Shown: in pieces, positions 1 through 6,400 of the stretch
Numbering within the stretch: position 1 is the stretch's first letter
Layout: every line of letters starts with the position of its first letter
DNA from: Planctomycetota bacterium
GTDB taxonomy: Bacteria > Planctomycetota > Planctomycetia > Pirellulales > Pirellulaceae
Direction: 5' to 3'
Length of the DNA: 7,108 nt
Assembly (NCBI GenBank): GCA_026692885.1
Contig: JAPLNJ010000055.1
Coordinates: 1-7,108, forward strand
Notes under the pieces: model-generated
Seen by the model: the letters and a program-made list of their open reading frames with translations, nothing else
The model's database searches: none
Told to the model about the DNA's origin: nothing
Program-made: the position numbers and the translations under genes

Positions 1-132
1 ATACCTCAGCGCGCGTGGGATGGCATCGTCCTCACGGACGACCGACTGGTGCTCGGCGGTGGGGATGTTCTTCCGCTTGTCCGCGTCATGCTTCAGCGTT
101 TCGGCAGTCTTCTTCGTGGATTTCTTGGCCAT
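1..132 (-). CDS. Site-specific DNA methyltransferase (type III-like Mod), N-terminal 44 codons only, cut by window edge
   Basis: The frame opens with ATG at 132 and stays open to the window edge, giving 44 residues that begin MAKKSTKKTAETLKH and continue through DKRKNIPTAEHQSVV. A Lys/Thr-rich opening followed by a KR.NIPTAE.QSV segment is, from memory of the family, the usual start of the adenine-specific methyltransferases partnered with type III-like helicase-nucleases. No catalytic motif (DPPY, FxGxG) lies inside the window, so the assignment rests on this leader and on position in the operon. The start is 6 nt after the TGA ending the dinD remnant (139-141). I see no Shine-Dalgarno sequence, so translation may have been coupled to dinD. 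If the complete gene is intact, it would protect host DNA from the nuclease encoded upstream. It could instead be another restriction-associated protein with the same leader, but I think that less likely. Confidence 0.66.
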   Translation of the reverse strand, partial: MAKKSTKKTAETLKHDADKRKNIPTAEHQSVVREDDAIPRALRY

Positions 133-138
133 GATGAA

Positions 139-273
139 TCAGGTGTCCAGCGATTCGGGGTGCTTGAGCGATTTCTTGGTGTCCGAGGCCAGACGCCGTT
201 CGACTTTCTTGACGTCTTCGGAGGCTGGCAGGGTTTCCGGACGGATGCCGCGTTCCAGCAGCGTCTTTCGAAC
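139..273 (-). pseudogene. dinD: dinD remnant, C-terminal 44 codons
   Basis: Reading on the minus strand from 273 to the TGA at 141-139 gives 44 residues starting VRKTLLERGIRPETLPASED and then VKKVERRLASDTKK. This resembles the end of DNA-damage-inducible protein D as I recall it from E. coli (a VRxTIxELGGTMPExLP..SIKxLE pattern). The similarity starts exactly where the inverted REP pair ends: the Val codon uses base 273, which is also the outermost base of the repeat. The fragment is out of frame with the N-terminal remnant (offset 2) and has no start codon or ribosome binding site of its own, so it is almost certainly not made as a separate protein. The methyltransferase ATG follows 6 nt after its stop. 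The reading as a displaced DinD tail is strong because N-terminal DinD sequence lies just upstream on the same strand. Confidence 0.75.
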
Positions 274-424
274 TTTGGAGTGCGGTGACTTGTCACCGCT
301 TTTCTTTACGCTTCGCCGACGTAGCGGCCTCGCTCCGGCAGCGGGCCAGGACCAGTAGGATCTGCCACGCGTCCAACGTGTTCCAAGCGTTTTGAAAAGC
401 GGCACAAGTCGCCGCACTCCAAAG
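273..424. repeat. Pair of inverted REP-like palindromes (BIME- or MITE-like, 152 bp) inside dinD
   Basis: The left end (273-304) reads ctttggagtgcggtgacttg and then tcaccgcttttc. The right end (394-424) is its reverse complement apart from a few changes: a one-base deletion in one arm and C/G in place of T/A. With looser matching the ends extend to about 38 bp (to 311 and from 387). Each end is itself palindromic: on the left, gcggtgac (282-289) pairs with gtcaccgc (292-299) across 2 nt. On the right, 399-405 pairs with 408-415 with one bulge. A GGAG tetranucleotide precedes each palindrome by one base, as described for REP sequences mobilised by RAYT (TnpA-REP) transposases. About 75-90 bp separate the two palindromes and contain no credible gene. 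I see no target-site duplication, which is expected because the flanking dinD parts are not contiguous. Confidence 0.8.
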
Positions 425-701
425 CGGCCATCGTTTGTTCTTGGGAGTCATCCACTTCGCGCTGGCTGCCGGAGCCCAGATCGACCATTTTGTTAACGTC
501 AACAAAATGGTCGGAAATGGGATGCTGGGACACCTCGCAGGCGGTTTTCGCCTTGCTGATGACGGCCGTGAAGTTCCGCCATTCGGTATAACCCAGCAGG
601 TGCTGGAGGTCGCGGGCGAGCCAGAACTCGATCCCGCCCTCGGTCAGCTGGGCGTGCGCTTCGAAAACGCCCGTCAGCGCGTAGATCAGATCGGTTTTCA
701 T
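306..701 (-). pseudogene. dinD: dinD remnant: N-terminal ~85 codons, then read-through into the REP pair
   Basis: The ATG at 701 overlaps the stop of the helicase-nuclease (ATGA, 701-698), so translation was probably coupled; I see no Shine-Dalgarno sequence. Residues 1-85 resemble the N-terminal domain of DinD: FEAHAQ, FWLARDLQHLLGY.EWRNF, AKTACEVS, ISDHFVDVNKMVDLGSGSQ, REVDD. In intact DinD proteins (about 270-290 residues) the next segment is like VMLTRYACYLIAQNGDP. Here similarity ends at nt 447, 24 bp of unrecognised sequence follow, and then the frame runs through the REP pair and stops at 306, for a total of 131 residues. Roughly 150 central residues are missing and the tail survives separately at 139-273. 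E. coli DinD is an SOS-induced protein reported to act on RecA filaments. DinD relatives also occur beside restriction systems, which fits this site. A folded N-terminal fragment could still be made, but I take it as non-functional. Confidence 0.85.
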
Positions 702-3700
702 GGGTTTGTCGCGGCTTGAGTGTTAACGGCAGACTCGATCATTTTTTGGAATTCGCTTTCCACCTTGGCCTTGAAGTCGGCCTCGATTTCGTAAACATCG
801 GTGAACTCGGCGAAGGCCCAACGGCCGTAGGTGCCGAGGTTATTCACGCCGGGCACCCAATAGGTTTCCATCGTGGATTTCTTCTCCTTCGCGTCCTCGC
901 GGCGGTAACCTTTGATTTCGACGATCAGCTGCAGCAGGTCGTCGTCGCCGTGGCCGTCGTCCACCAGCGTAATGTAGTCGGGGATATATTTTCGGGTCTC
1001 GAAGCCGTAGCGGTAGGGCGCTTCGAGCCCCAGGTTGTGGTTCTTGACATAAGCCCGGACCCCGGGATGCGACTCGGCCACGCGGCAGAATTCCGCCTCC
1101 CAATCGCTGTCGAGAATCGCCCAGTTGACGTGGCAGCGGTCGGAACGGGTTTCCCAACGGAGCGTTTTCGACGTATTGAACCGGACGAACTTGGTGGAAC
1201 CCGTGGGGTTGTACGGATCGAGCAACGCCTTGATCGGACGCTCCCCAATGAATCTCCGCGTGATTCCGGCAGTGATGCGGTTGCAGGCCAGGTCGGCCAG
1301 TTCCTGAACCATGAGCAGCGCGGGATAGGTCTCGCCCTTGCAGACGAGGCAGGTGTCGAGCCACTGCTTGGCGATACGTTTGAGCTGGCCGAACAGATGG
1401 AGCTTCGGCTCTTCGCCCGGATCGCGGAACTTGGTGTACAGCAACCGGTGGGTGACGTGGAACAGCAGCGTGGAGCGGCGCATGTCGCCGAGGTGTTGCA
1501 GGTTGAGGTCCACGCCCTCGCCGATGATGCCAGAGTTCCGCGTAATCGACGGCCCCACAAGGTCAGGGCTAAGTTCCAAAACGGAATCGTCATTAAATTC
1601 GGCGTCCAACCGTTCCTCCGGTAGCTCGACGCGATAGCCCTCGACGCGCGGGAAGCGGATTTCGAGCGCGTCGCGGTCGGGCCGCACGGCTTTGACTTGA
1701 ATGGTCTCGCGCGGCGGCTGTGGCGGGGCGATCACCGGCTTGGCCGTGAAGTCGAAGGGAATCCCGAATACGTCGGCGTATTCCACATTAAACAGTCCGT
1801 CCTCGTTCAGGTCGTAGGACTGGCGGCGCAGGGCGCGACCGATGACCTGCTCGCACAGCAGTTGCGTGCCGAAAGCGCGGATGCCGAGAACGTGGGTCAC
1901 AGTATTCGCGTCCCAGCCTTCCGTGAGCATGGAAACCGAGACGACGCAGCGGATGGAGCCGCCCAACTGGCCCGGCTTGCCGACGGTGTTCATCACCTCG
2001 CGGAGCAGTTCCTGATCGGTGATGTTCTCGCCGGCGCGCGTGTCGCCGGTCCGCTCGACGATCTCGCGGCGAAACCGCTCAACTTCATCGGCCGCCAAGC
2101 TGCGGAAGTTGTCGTCCAGCGCGTCGCCGGCTTCGAGCTGCTCGCTGTCGATCAGCAGCGTGTTCGGACGCGGGAGCGGGTTGCCCGTGGTCTCGTCAAA
2201 GTTTCGGAAGAGCGCCAGCCGTCCGTTCTCCAGCGTGGTTGTGCCGTCTTCGTTCTTCCGCTGGAAGCCAGAGATGAAGTCGTAAACCAGCTTGGAAATA
2301 GCGGTGTTCTGGCAGACGATAATGAAACAGGGGGGCACTCGGATGCCGCCTTCCTCCCAGAGTTGGAAGGTTTTTTCGTAGTGTCCGTAGAGCGCCTGCA
2401 AGGCGGTCTGTAGCCGGGTGGGCAGTTTCAGCGGGTCCAGTTCCTCCCCCTTGCCACGCCCTTTCTTGGGCATGTCCTTGCGGATGTTTTCCCACAAATT
2501 GCGGAACATCGGCATTTCGTCGCCAGGAATGTTCTGCGCCACGGGGACGCGCGGCAGCTTGACGATGCCGCACTCGATGGCATCCATCAGCGAGAAGTCG
2601 CTCATGGTCCAGGGGAACAACGTGCCCTCGGCGTAGCCGGAGCCGCTAAGAAAGAAGGGCGTCGCCGACAAGTCAAGGACGCGGGCAAGGCCCAGCTTGC
2701 GGTGCACGGCTTCCAGGCCGGAAATCCAGAGCCGGGCCGCTTCGTTATTCTTCTCGGCTTCCTTCTTCTCGTCGCCCTTCAGATCTTCCTCGTCCATTTC
2801 CTTGGGCTTCTCGCGATAACAGTGGTGTGCCTCGTCGTTGATGGCCAGGATATTTTTCATGCCCATCAGGTCGGGCATGACGCGTTGGAGCATCTGGCCC
2901 TCGCTTTCGAGCGTGCTGAGTTCTTCGCCGCGCCGGCCCTGAAGTAGTTGGCGTCCGCCTTTGGACAAATCGATCCGTTCCCGACGCTTGAAAGCGTGGT
3001 AGTTGGTGATGACGATTTTGGCCCGGTGGATGTCGTCGAGCATGTCGCCAGGGACGAGTTCGCGGCTGGCGTAATAGCTGTCGGGGTCGTTCGGCTGTAG
3101 GACGCGCAGGCGATCTCTGATGGTCAGGCCCGGCGCGACGATCAGAAACCCTCGCGTGAAGTGTTTGCTGCTGGGATGGTGCACGGCGTTGATGATCTGC
3201 CACGCCATCAGCATCGCCATGATCGTCGTCTTGCCGGTGCCGGTGGCCGCTTTCAGCGCCAGCCGCAGAAGCTCGGGATTGGCCGCAAGATTGGCGGCTA
3301 CCAGGTGGTCGAGAATCCGCTTGTAGGTCTTGGACTTGGGCGCGACTTCGGTCAACCAGATCAGCGTTTCCACCGCCTCGACTTGGCAGAAGAACGGGCG
3401 GAAGCTGCTGAAGCCGTGATGTCGCCAGTGCTGGAGCAGACGGGCCGTTTCCGGCGTCACCTGCCACTCGCTGGGATTGGGCCACGCCCGCCAGCGGTCC
3501 ACATGGCCGCGAACTTCGTTAATGATCGGAGTGGGATCGTACGCCTGCTCCTGGGTCGAAAGCCCGTGACCTTCGTCAAAGACCAGGCTTTGCTGTTTAG
3601 AGCTGGAAGCCCCCTTCTGTGTTTTTGGCTTGGGAATGGGCGTGATGAACTCGGCCCGACGACGGTTCTCGATGATTTGTTGCGTCGGCTGCCCCTGAGC

Positions 3701-3775
3701 ATCGAGTTCCCAATGCCGCTGCGGGCTTTCGTAGGGAGAGTTCAGGATCGGGTGATCGAAGAAGGGGTTAGACAT
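698..3775 (-). CDS. Type III-like restriction endonuclease: DEAH-box helicase with C-terminal PD-(D/E)XK nuclease, 1025 aa
   Basis: This is the ATP-driven DNA-cutting subunit of a restriction-modification system. Numbering from MSNPFFDHP: an N-terminal region is followed by a superfamily 2 helicase core with Walker A ATGTGKT (177-183), motif II DEAH (314-317), motif III SAT (370-372), motif V MLTEGWD (616-622) and motif VI QVIGRALRR (643-651). A C-terminal nuclease site follows, with IPD (D933) and VEIKGY (E953, K955) spaced as in PD-(D/E)XK enzymes. The charged insert after motif II (about 321-345) is, as I recall, normal for this family, which NCBI names after BPTD_3080. I chose the start at 3775 because MSNPFF is the family's usual opening and AGGA lies 7 nt upstream; a start at 3994 would add 73 residues of unlikely composition. 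All catalytic motifs look intact. Downstream it overlaps dinD by 4 nt, and the methyltransferase comes third. Confidence 0.92.
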   Translation of the reverse strand: MSNPFFDHPILNSPYESPQRHWELDAQGQPTQQIIENRRRAEFITPIPKPKTQKGASSSKQQSLVFDEGHGLSTQEQAYDPTPIINEVRGHVDRWRAWPNPSEWQVTPETARLLQHWRHHGFSSFRPFFCQVEAVETLIWLTEVAPKSKTYKRILDHLVAANLAANPELLRLALKAATGTGKTTIMAMLMAWQIINAVHHPSSKHFTRGFLIVAPGLTIRDRLRVLQPNDPDSYYASRELVPGDMLDDIHRAKIVITNYHAFKRRERIDLSKGGRQLLQGRRGEELSTLESEGQMLQRVMPDLMGMKNILAINDEAHHCYREKPKEMDEEDLKGDEKKEAEKNNEAARLWISGLEAVHRKLGLARVLDLSATPFFLSGSGYAEGTLFPWTMSDFSLMDAIECGIVKLPRVPVAQNIPGDEMPMFRNLWENIRKDMPKKGRGKGEELDPLKLPTRLQTALQALYGHYEKTFQLWEEGGIRVPPCFIIVCQNTAISKLVYDFISGFQRKNEDGTTTLENGRLALFRNFDETTGNPLPRPNTLLIDSEQLEAGDALDDNFRSLAADEVERFRREIVERTGDTRAGENITDQELLREVMNTVGKPGQLGGSIRCVVSVSMLTEGWDANTVTHVLGIRAFGTQLLCEQVIGRALRRQSYDLNEDGLFNVEYADVFGIPFDFTAKPVIAPPQPPRETIQVKAVRPDRDALEIRFPRVEGYRVELPEERLDAEFNDDSVLELSPDLVGPSITRNSGIIGEGVDLNLQHLGDMRRSTLLFHVTHRLLYTKFRDPGEEPKLHLFGQLKRIAKQWLDTCLVCKGETYPALLMVQELADLACNRITAGITRRFIGERPIKALLDPYNPTGSTKFVRFNTSKTLRWETRSDRCHVNWAILDSDWEAEFCRVAESHPGVRAYVKNHNLGLEAPYRYGFETRKYIPDYITLVDDGHGDDDLLQLIVEIKGYRREDAKEKKSTMETYWVPGVNNLGTYGRWAFAEFTDVYEIEADFKAKVESEFQKMIESAVNTQAATNP

Positions 3776-3782
3776 TTTCAGA

Positions 3783-3786
3783 TCCT
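3783..3786 (-). promoter_or_regulatory. Shine-Dalgarno AGGA fixing the nuclease start
   Basis: On the minus strand the leader reads cgcaggatctgaaaATG. AGGA ends 7 nt before the ATG at 3775, a standard spacing. This supports MSNPFF as the true N-terminus rather than the in-frame start codon 219 nt upstream at 3994. Confidence 0.6.
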
Positions 3787-4255
3787 GCGTGTTTGCTGGC
3801 GAGCGTTCAGCAAGTTCAAACGGCATACGACGGTTTGTCTCGCATCCGGCGTTTACCTTGGGGCCTGATCCCTGCGCAAGGAGCGACACGTCCCGGAAGG
3901 GGAAAGCTGGTCCAGTGAGTGACCAAGAGCCCTGCCTTCCCTGGGCCGGCCTGCGGGGTTCCGTAGAAGGGCAGGTCAGACACGGACGCCCCACAGCCCG
4001 ATTTCAGTCAAGCATGCGGGCCGCGTGCTGGACCTCAAGGCCATCAGTGTAGCCGTCGGGGGCGTCCCTCAACAGCCTACAGGACTGGTGGGCGGGAACG
4101 GAAGGCTGCCCAGGATTCAAAGCATGAGACTTAACGGTTCAGCAGAGACGGGGCGTGAGACAAGGGGTCAGACGTACAGATTTCAGTTTTCGCGGTCGTG
4201 TGCCCAAGCCTAGGCACCGCATGCTTCCGCATCCCGATCCCGCCGGTTCCGCCCT

Positions 4256-4295
4256 GCGTTTTGAAAAGCGGCGACGAGTCGCCGCACTCCAAAGC
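4256..4295 (-). repeat. Solitary REP-like palindrome, possible terminator of the PPC-protein gene
   Basis: The 40 bp starting gcgttttgaaaagcggcgac match the right end of the REP pair inside dinD (387-425) almost base for base. The core is gcggcgac (4268-4275) pairing perfectly with gtcgccgc (4278-4285) across 2 nt. Compared with the copy at 282-299, both arms changed together (T-A there, C-G here), which indicates selection or copying on a paired structure. On the minus strand the stem is followed directly by TTTTC and begins 46 nt after the stop of the PPC-protein gene, so it could also end transcription, although the T run is short. Confidence 0.75.
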
Positions 4296-4330
4296 CAGAC
4301 CTGACGGACACGTTTCGTGACATACCGTCG

Positions 4331-6400
4331 TCATTGGACCTCGTAGGGGATGCTGGGCACGAAGCCGTAGACGGTCTGGTTGCCGACTTTCATCGACGCA
4401 TTGATGACGAGGCTGCCGGTTTGTCCTTGGAAGATGGCCTGGTTGCCGAAGGTACTGATCGTGATGGTGGTTTGCGTCTGGCCAACGGCGATGGGCGGCG
4501 TCTCGATCTGCCACTCCCTGGGAATCCGGTCGGGCTTCAGCACGATCTCGCCGGGTTGAACGCCCTCCTTGAAGTTCGCCTTCACGACGAGTTCCACACG
4601 GCCTAAGCGAGGCAGTTTGAGAACCTGTTTCGGCGGCAGATCAAGGATGAGCGCGAAAGGCCCCCGCTCCACCACCGCCAACAGGCACTCCTGGCAGGGG
4701 ACGGTGTGCATGAAGTAGAATGCCTGCATGAGATCTTCGGACGGGAGCGCTTCCCGCACGATGGTCTGACTCAGCTTACCCTTGACCTCGTCGGCCAGTT
4801 TACGTTTGTCGGGGGCGACTTTCTCCGCGGCCGCCTGTGCGGCAGCGGCCTTGTCGGTACTGGCCTTGGCCGTCGCGGCTGCCGCTTCGGCGTCCTTGGC
4901 GGCCTTTTCGGCCGGTGGGTAAGCGTTAGTCGCGGCAGCCGCCTGGGTTTTGATGTTTGCCAAAGCCTGCCCGGCAGACTTCTTCTGCGTCTCGGCGCGA
5001 GTTCTGTTCTGCCCTGCGGCGTCGGCCTGGGCCTGTGCTTGTTGCTGCTTCTGTTGCGATTGGCTCAAGGCGGTCTTGGCCTCGTCGGCTACCTTGCGTT
5101 TGGCCACGGCGTCGTCCGCAGCCTTCTTCTTTTCCTCTTGGGACTTGCCGACATCCGCGGAGACGGTCTTGGCGACGGCCGCGGCCGCTTGCGCCGCCTT
5201 CTCGGCCGCGTCAACCGCCTGCTGGGTGTTGGGAATCGCCGCTTTAGCTTCGGCCAGGGCCTTGTCCAGTGCGGGCTTGGCGCGGGTGGCGTCGGTCACG
5301 GCTTGGACGGCGGCGGCCAAATTGGTCTCAGCCGTTTTCTGTTGGTTCTGCACGAGATTATCCCGCTTCTTCTTCGCGTCATCGGCCTGCTGGCGTTTGG
5401 TGGCGGCGGCCTTGTCCGCAGTGGCCTGTGCGGTGGCGGCCTTGTCGGCGGCGGTCTTGGCGGTCTTGGCTGCCGTTTCGGCCTCCTTGGCCGCCTTGTC
5501 GGCGACCTCATACTCGGCCTTGGCCCGCTCGTCGGCCCCCGTCCCTACGACCTTCAACGGGAAGATCCCGATGGGGGCCGTCAGTGGAGCCGAGATAGTC
5601 ATGCGGGTCTGGTTCTGCTTTTCCGGGATGATTTCGTCGGGGGCGATGAATCCCTCCGGCAGTCCCTTGACCGAAAGCTTGATCTCGCCGATGCACCCGT
5701 CCTGCCGGAACGCGTTGACGGTGAACATGGCCGTACTGCCTTGGGCCGCCCGAGGGCTGTCCGGCTGGATGCGCAACTGGAAGTCCGGGCGGGGAGGCGT
5801 AAGGGTCAGCCTGTAGCCATATTCCTCACCTCCCTGAGATTGGACGTCCGCGAGTCTGATGACGTAATCACCGTCTGCGGGGATCGTATAGGCCAGGTAG
5901 GAATCCGCGTGGTGGGTCACCAAGCCTTCGCTGAGGTCCTGCGTATCGTCGTTCTCCGCCAATTGCTGGCCCGTGGCGTTGTAGAGCGTGACGATGGAAT
6001 CCAGCGGCGAGTCCAGACGCCTGGCCCGAACGTCGATTACGATCTTCTGACCCTTGGTGGCCGCAAAGATGAAGTGATCGACATCACCCGGCTGCTGAAT
6101 CCGGCCGTTGACGTTCGCGGGAAACTCGATCCGATTGGCTTGTTCTACCGCATTATTCGGTTCGGTCTCGAACTTTTCCGGCAGGTCATCCACGGCAAAC
6201 GAGATCGCGTTGGAGGTTAATCCGCCAGCGGATACTTCCAGGGGCACGCGGGACGGGCAGTCGGAGGGCAGCTTCAGTGTCAACTTGTCGGTGGGCAAGT
6301 TGACGCCGAACAGACTGACCGGCGTCTCCGAATTGCGCTGCCAGCCGAGCGGGAAGACATGGGTCACCAACGGCAAAGCCCCGATCGTCAGCCGGTACAC
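4331..6400 (-). CDS. C-terminal fragment of interrupted secreted protein: PPC domain, Ala/Lys-rich coiled coil, Ig-like domain
   Basis: The 689 residues are numbered from a GTG at 6400, but the frame carries recognisable sequence back to about 6415 (GRDDF before VYRLTIG), so this GTG is probably not a natural start. In order: the tail of a first PPC domain (YRLTIGALP); an Ig-like stretch (about 11-75); a second, complete PPC domain (about 78-200, with EPNNAVEQAN, VNGRI, GDVDHFIFAATKGQ, DGDYVIRL); a beta-rich stretch to about 288; an Ala/Lys/Gln-rich predicted coiled coil (290-544); and a C-terminal beta-rich domain opening TIVREALPSEDLMQAF. That last domain has CQEC (569-572) where I recall planctomycete relatives having PAQE. 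Such proteins are exported and thought to act at the cell envelope. This fragment lacks a signal peptide because it is cut from its N-terminal part at 6945-6388. Stop is TGA at 4333-4331. Ligand and partners are unknown. Confidence 0.72.
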   Translation of the reverse strand: MYRLTIGALPLVTHVFPLGWQRNSETPVSLFGVNLPTDKLTLKLPSDCPSRVPLEVSAGGLTSNAISFAVDDLPEKFETEPNNAVEQANRIEFPANVNGRIQQPGDVDHFIFAATKGQKIVIDVRARRLDSPLDSIVTLYNATGQQLAENDDTQDLSEGLVTHHADSYLAYTIPADGDYVIRLADVQSQGGEEYGYRLTLTPPRPDFQLRIQPDSPRAAQGSTAMFTVNAFRQDGCIGEIKLSVKGLPEGFIAPDEIIPEKQNQTRMTISAPLTAPIGIFPLKVVGTGADERAKAEYEVADKAAKEAETAAKTAKTAADKAATAQATADKAAATKRQQADDAKKKRDNLVQNQQKTAETNLAAAVQAVTDATRAKPALDKALAEAKAAIPNTQQAVDAAEKAAQAAAAVAKTVSADVGKSQEEKKKAADDAVAKRKVADEAKTALSQSQQKQQQAQAQADAAGQNRTRAETQKKSAGQALANIKTQAAAATNAYPPAEKAAKDAEAAAATAKASTDKAAAAQAAAEKVAPDKRKLADEVKGKLSQTIVREALPSEDLMQAFYFMHTVPCQECLLAVVERGPFALILDLPPKQVLKLPRLGRVELVVKANFKEGVQPGEIVLKPDRIPREWQIETPPIAVGQTQTTITISTFGNQAIFQGQTGSLVINASMKVGNQTVYGFVPSIPYEVQ
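4769..5533 (-). repeat. Three degenerate ~98-residue Ala/Lys-rich repeats encoding a coiled coil
   Basis: Within the PPC protein, residues 290-544 are dominated by Ala, Lys, Gln, Asp and Glu with almost no aromatic residues and few prolines. Aligned without gaps, 297-345 and 494-542 share 29 of 49 residues by my count (anchors ADKAAKEAE and AEKAAKDAE). A third, weaker copy starts at AEKAAQAAA near 399. The anchor lysines are at 302, 401 and 499, a period of 98-99 residues. The block sits between two beta-rich stretches that I recall as adjacent in relatives, so it looks like an insertion that grew by tandem duplication. Composition resembles TolA-like stalks. Confidence 0.7.

Larger units (their letters stand above)
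3776..4330. other. Intergenic gap of about 555 bp between the PPC-protein gene and the restriction operon
   Basis: No credible gene lies here. The open frames on both strands are short or have implausible, low-complexity translations, and none shows a motif I know. The gap contains the REP-like palindrome near 4258-4294 and a weaker imperfect hairpin: cctgccttc at 3931-3939 can pair with gaagggcagg at 3966-3975 with one bulged base. The stretch at about 4163-4196, gggtcagacgtacagatttc on the plus strand, resembles flanks I vaguely recall near transposase-related repeats, but I cannot confirm this. The promoter of the restriction operon must lie here or farther upstream; I could not pick convincing -35 and -10 boxes. 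Confidence 0.6.

Noticed and set aside
273..424. A CRISPR array, because similar repeats recur
   Set aside because: There are only two copies here, in opposite orientation, each internally palindromic, and the third lies 3.8 kb away. No direct-repeat and spacer pattern is present.
293..505. A 70-residue open frame across the REP pair in a third frame
   Set aside because: It is mostly a translation of the repeat and its filler sequence, with no start context and no domain.
716..1624. A 302-codon open frame on the plus strand opposite the nuclease C-terminus
   Set aside because: It is antisense to the conserved nuclease domain, has no recognisable domain, and is typical of long antisense frames in GC-rich DNA.
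3931..3975. A structured RNA gene such as RNase P RNA, or a group II intron remnant, in the gap
   Set aside because: None of the conserved sequence blocks I know for these RNAs is present, and the pairing is a single short bulged stem.
3776..3994. A 73-residue N-terminal extension of the nuclease, in frame back to 3994
   Set aside because: The composition is unlike a protein N-terminus, while MSNPFF at 3775 matches the family's usual start and has AGGA at proper spacing.
4706..6220. A 504-codon open frame on the plus strand opposite the coiled-coil and PPC region
   Set aside because: It is antisense to a domain-rich gene. Its Gly/Leu/Arg-rich translation mirrors the Ala/Lys codons of the coiled coil, and it has no motif or convincing ribosome binding site.
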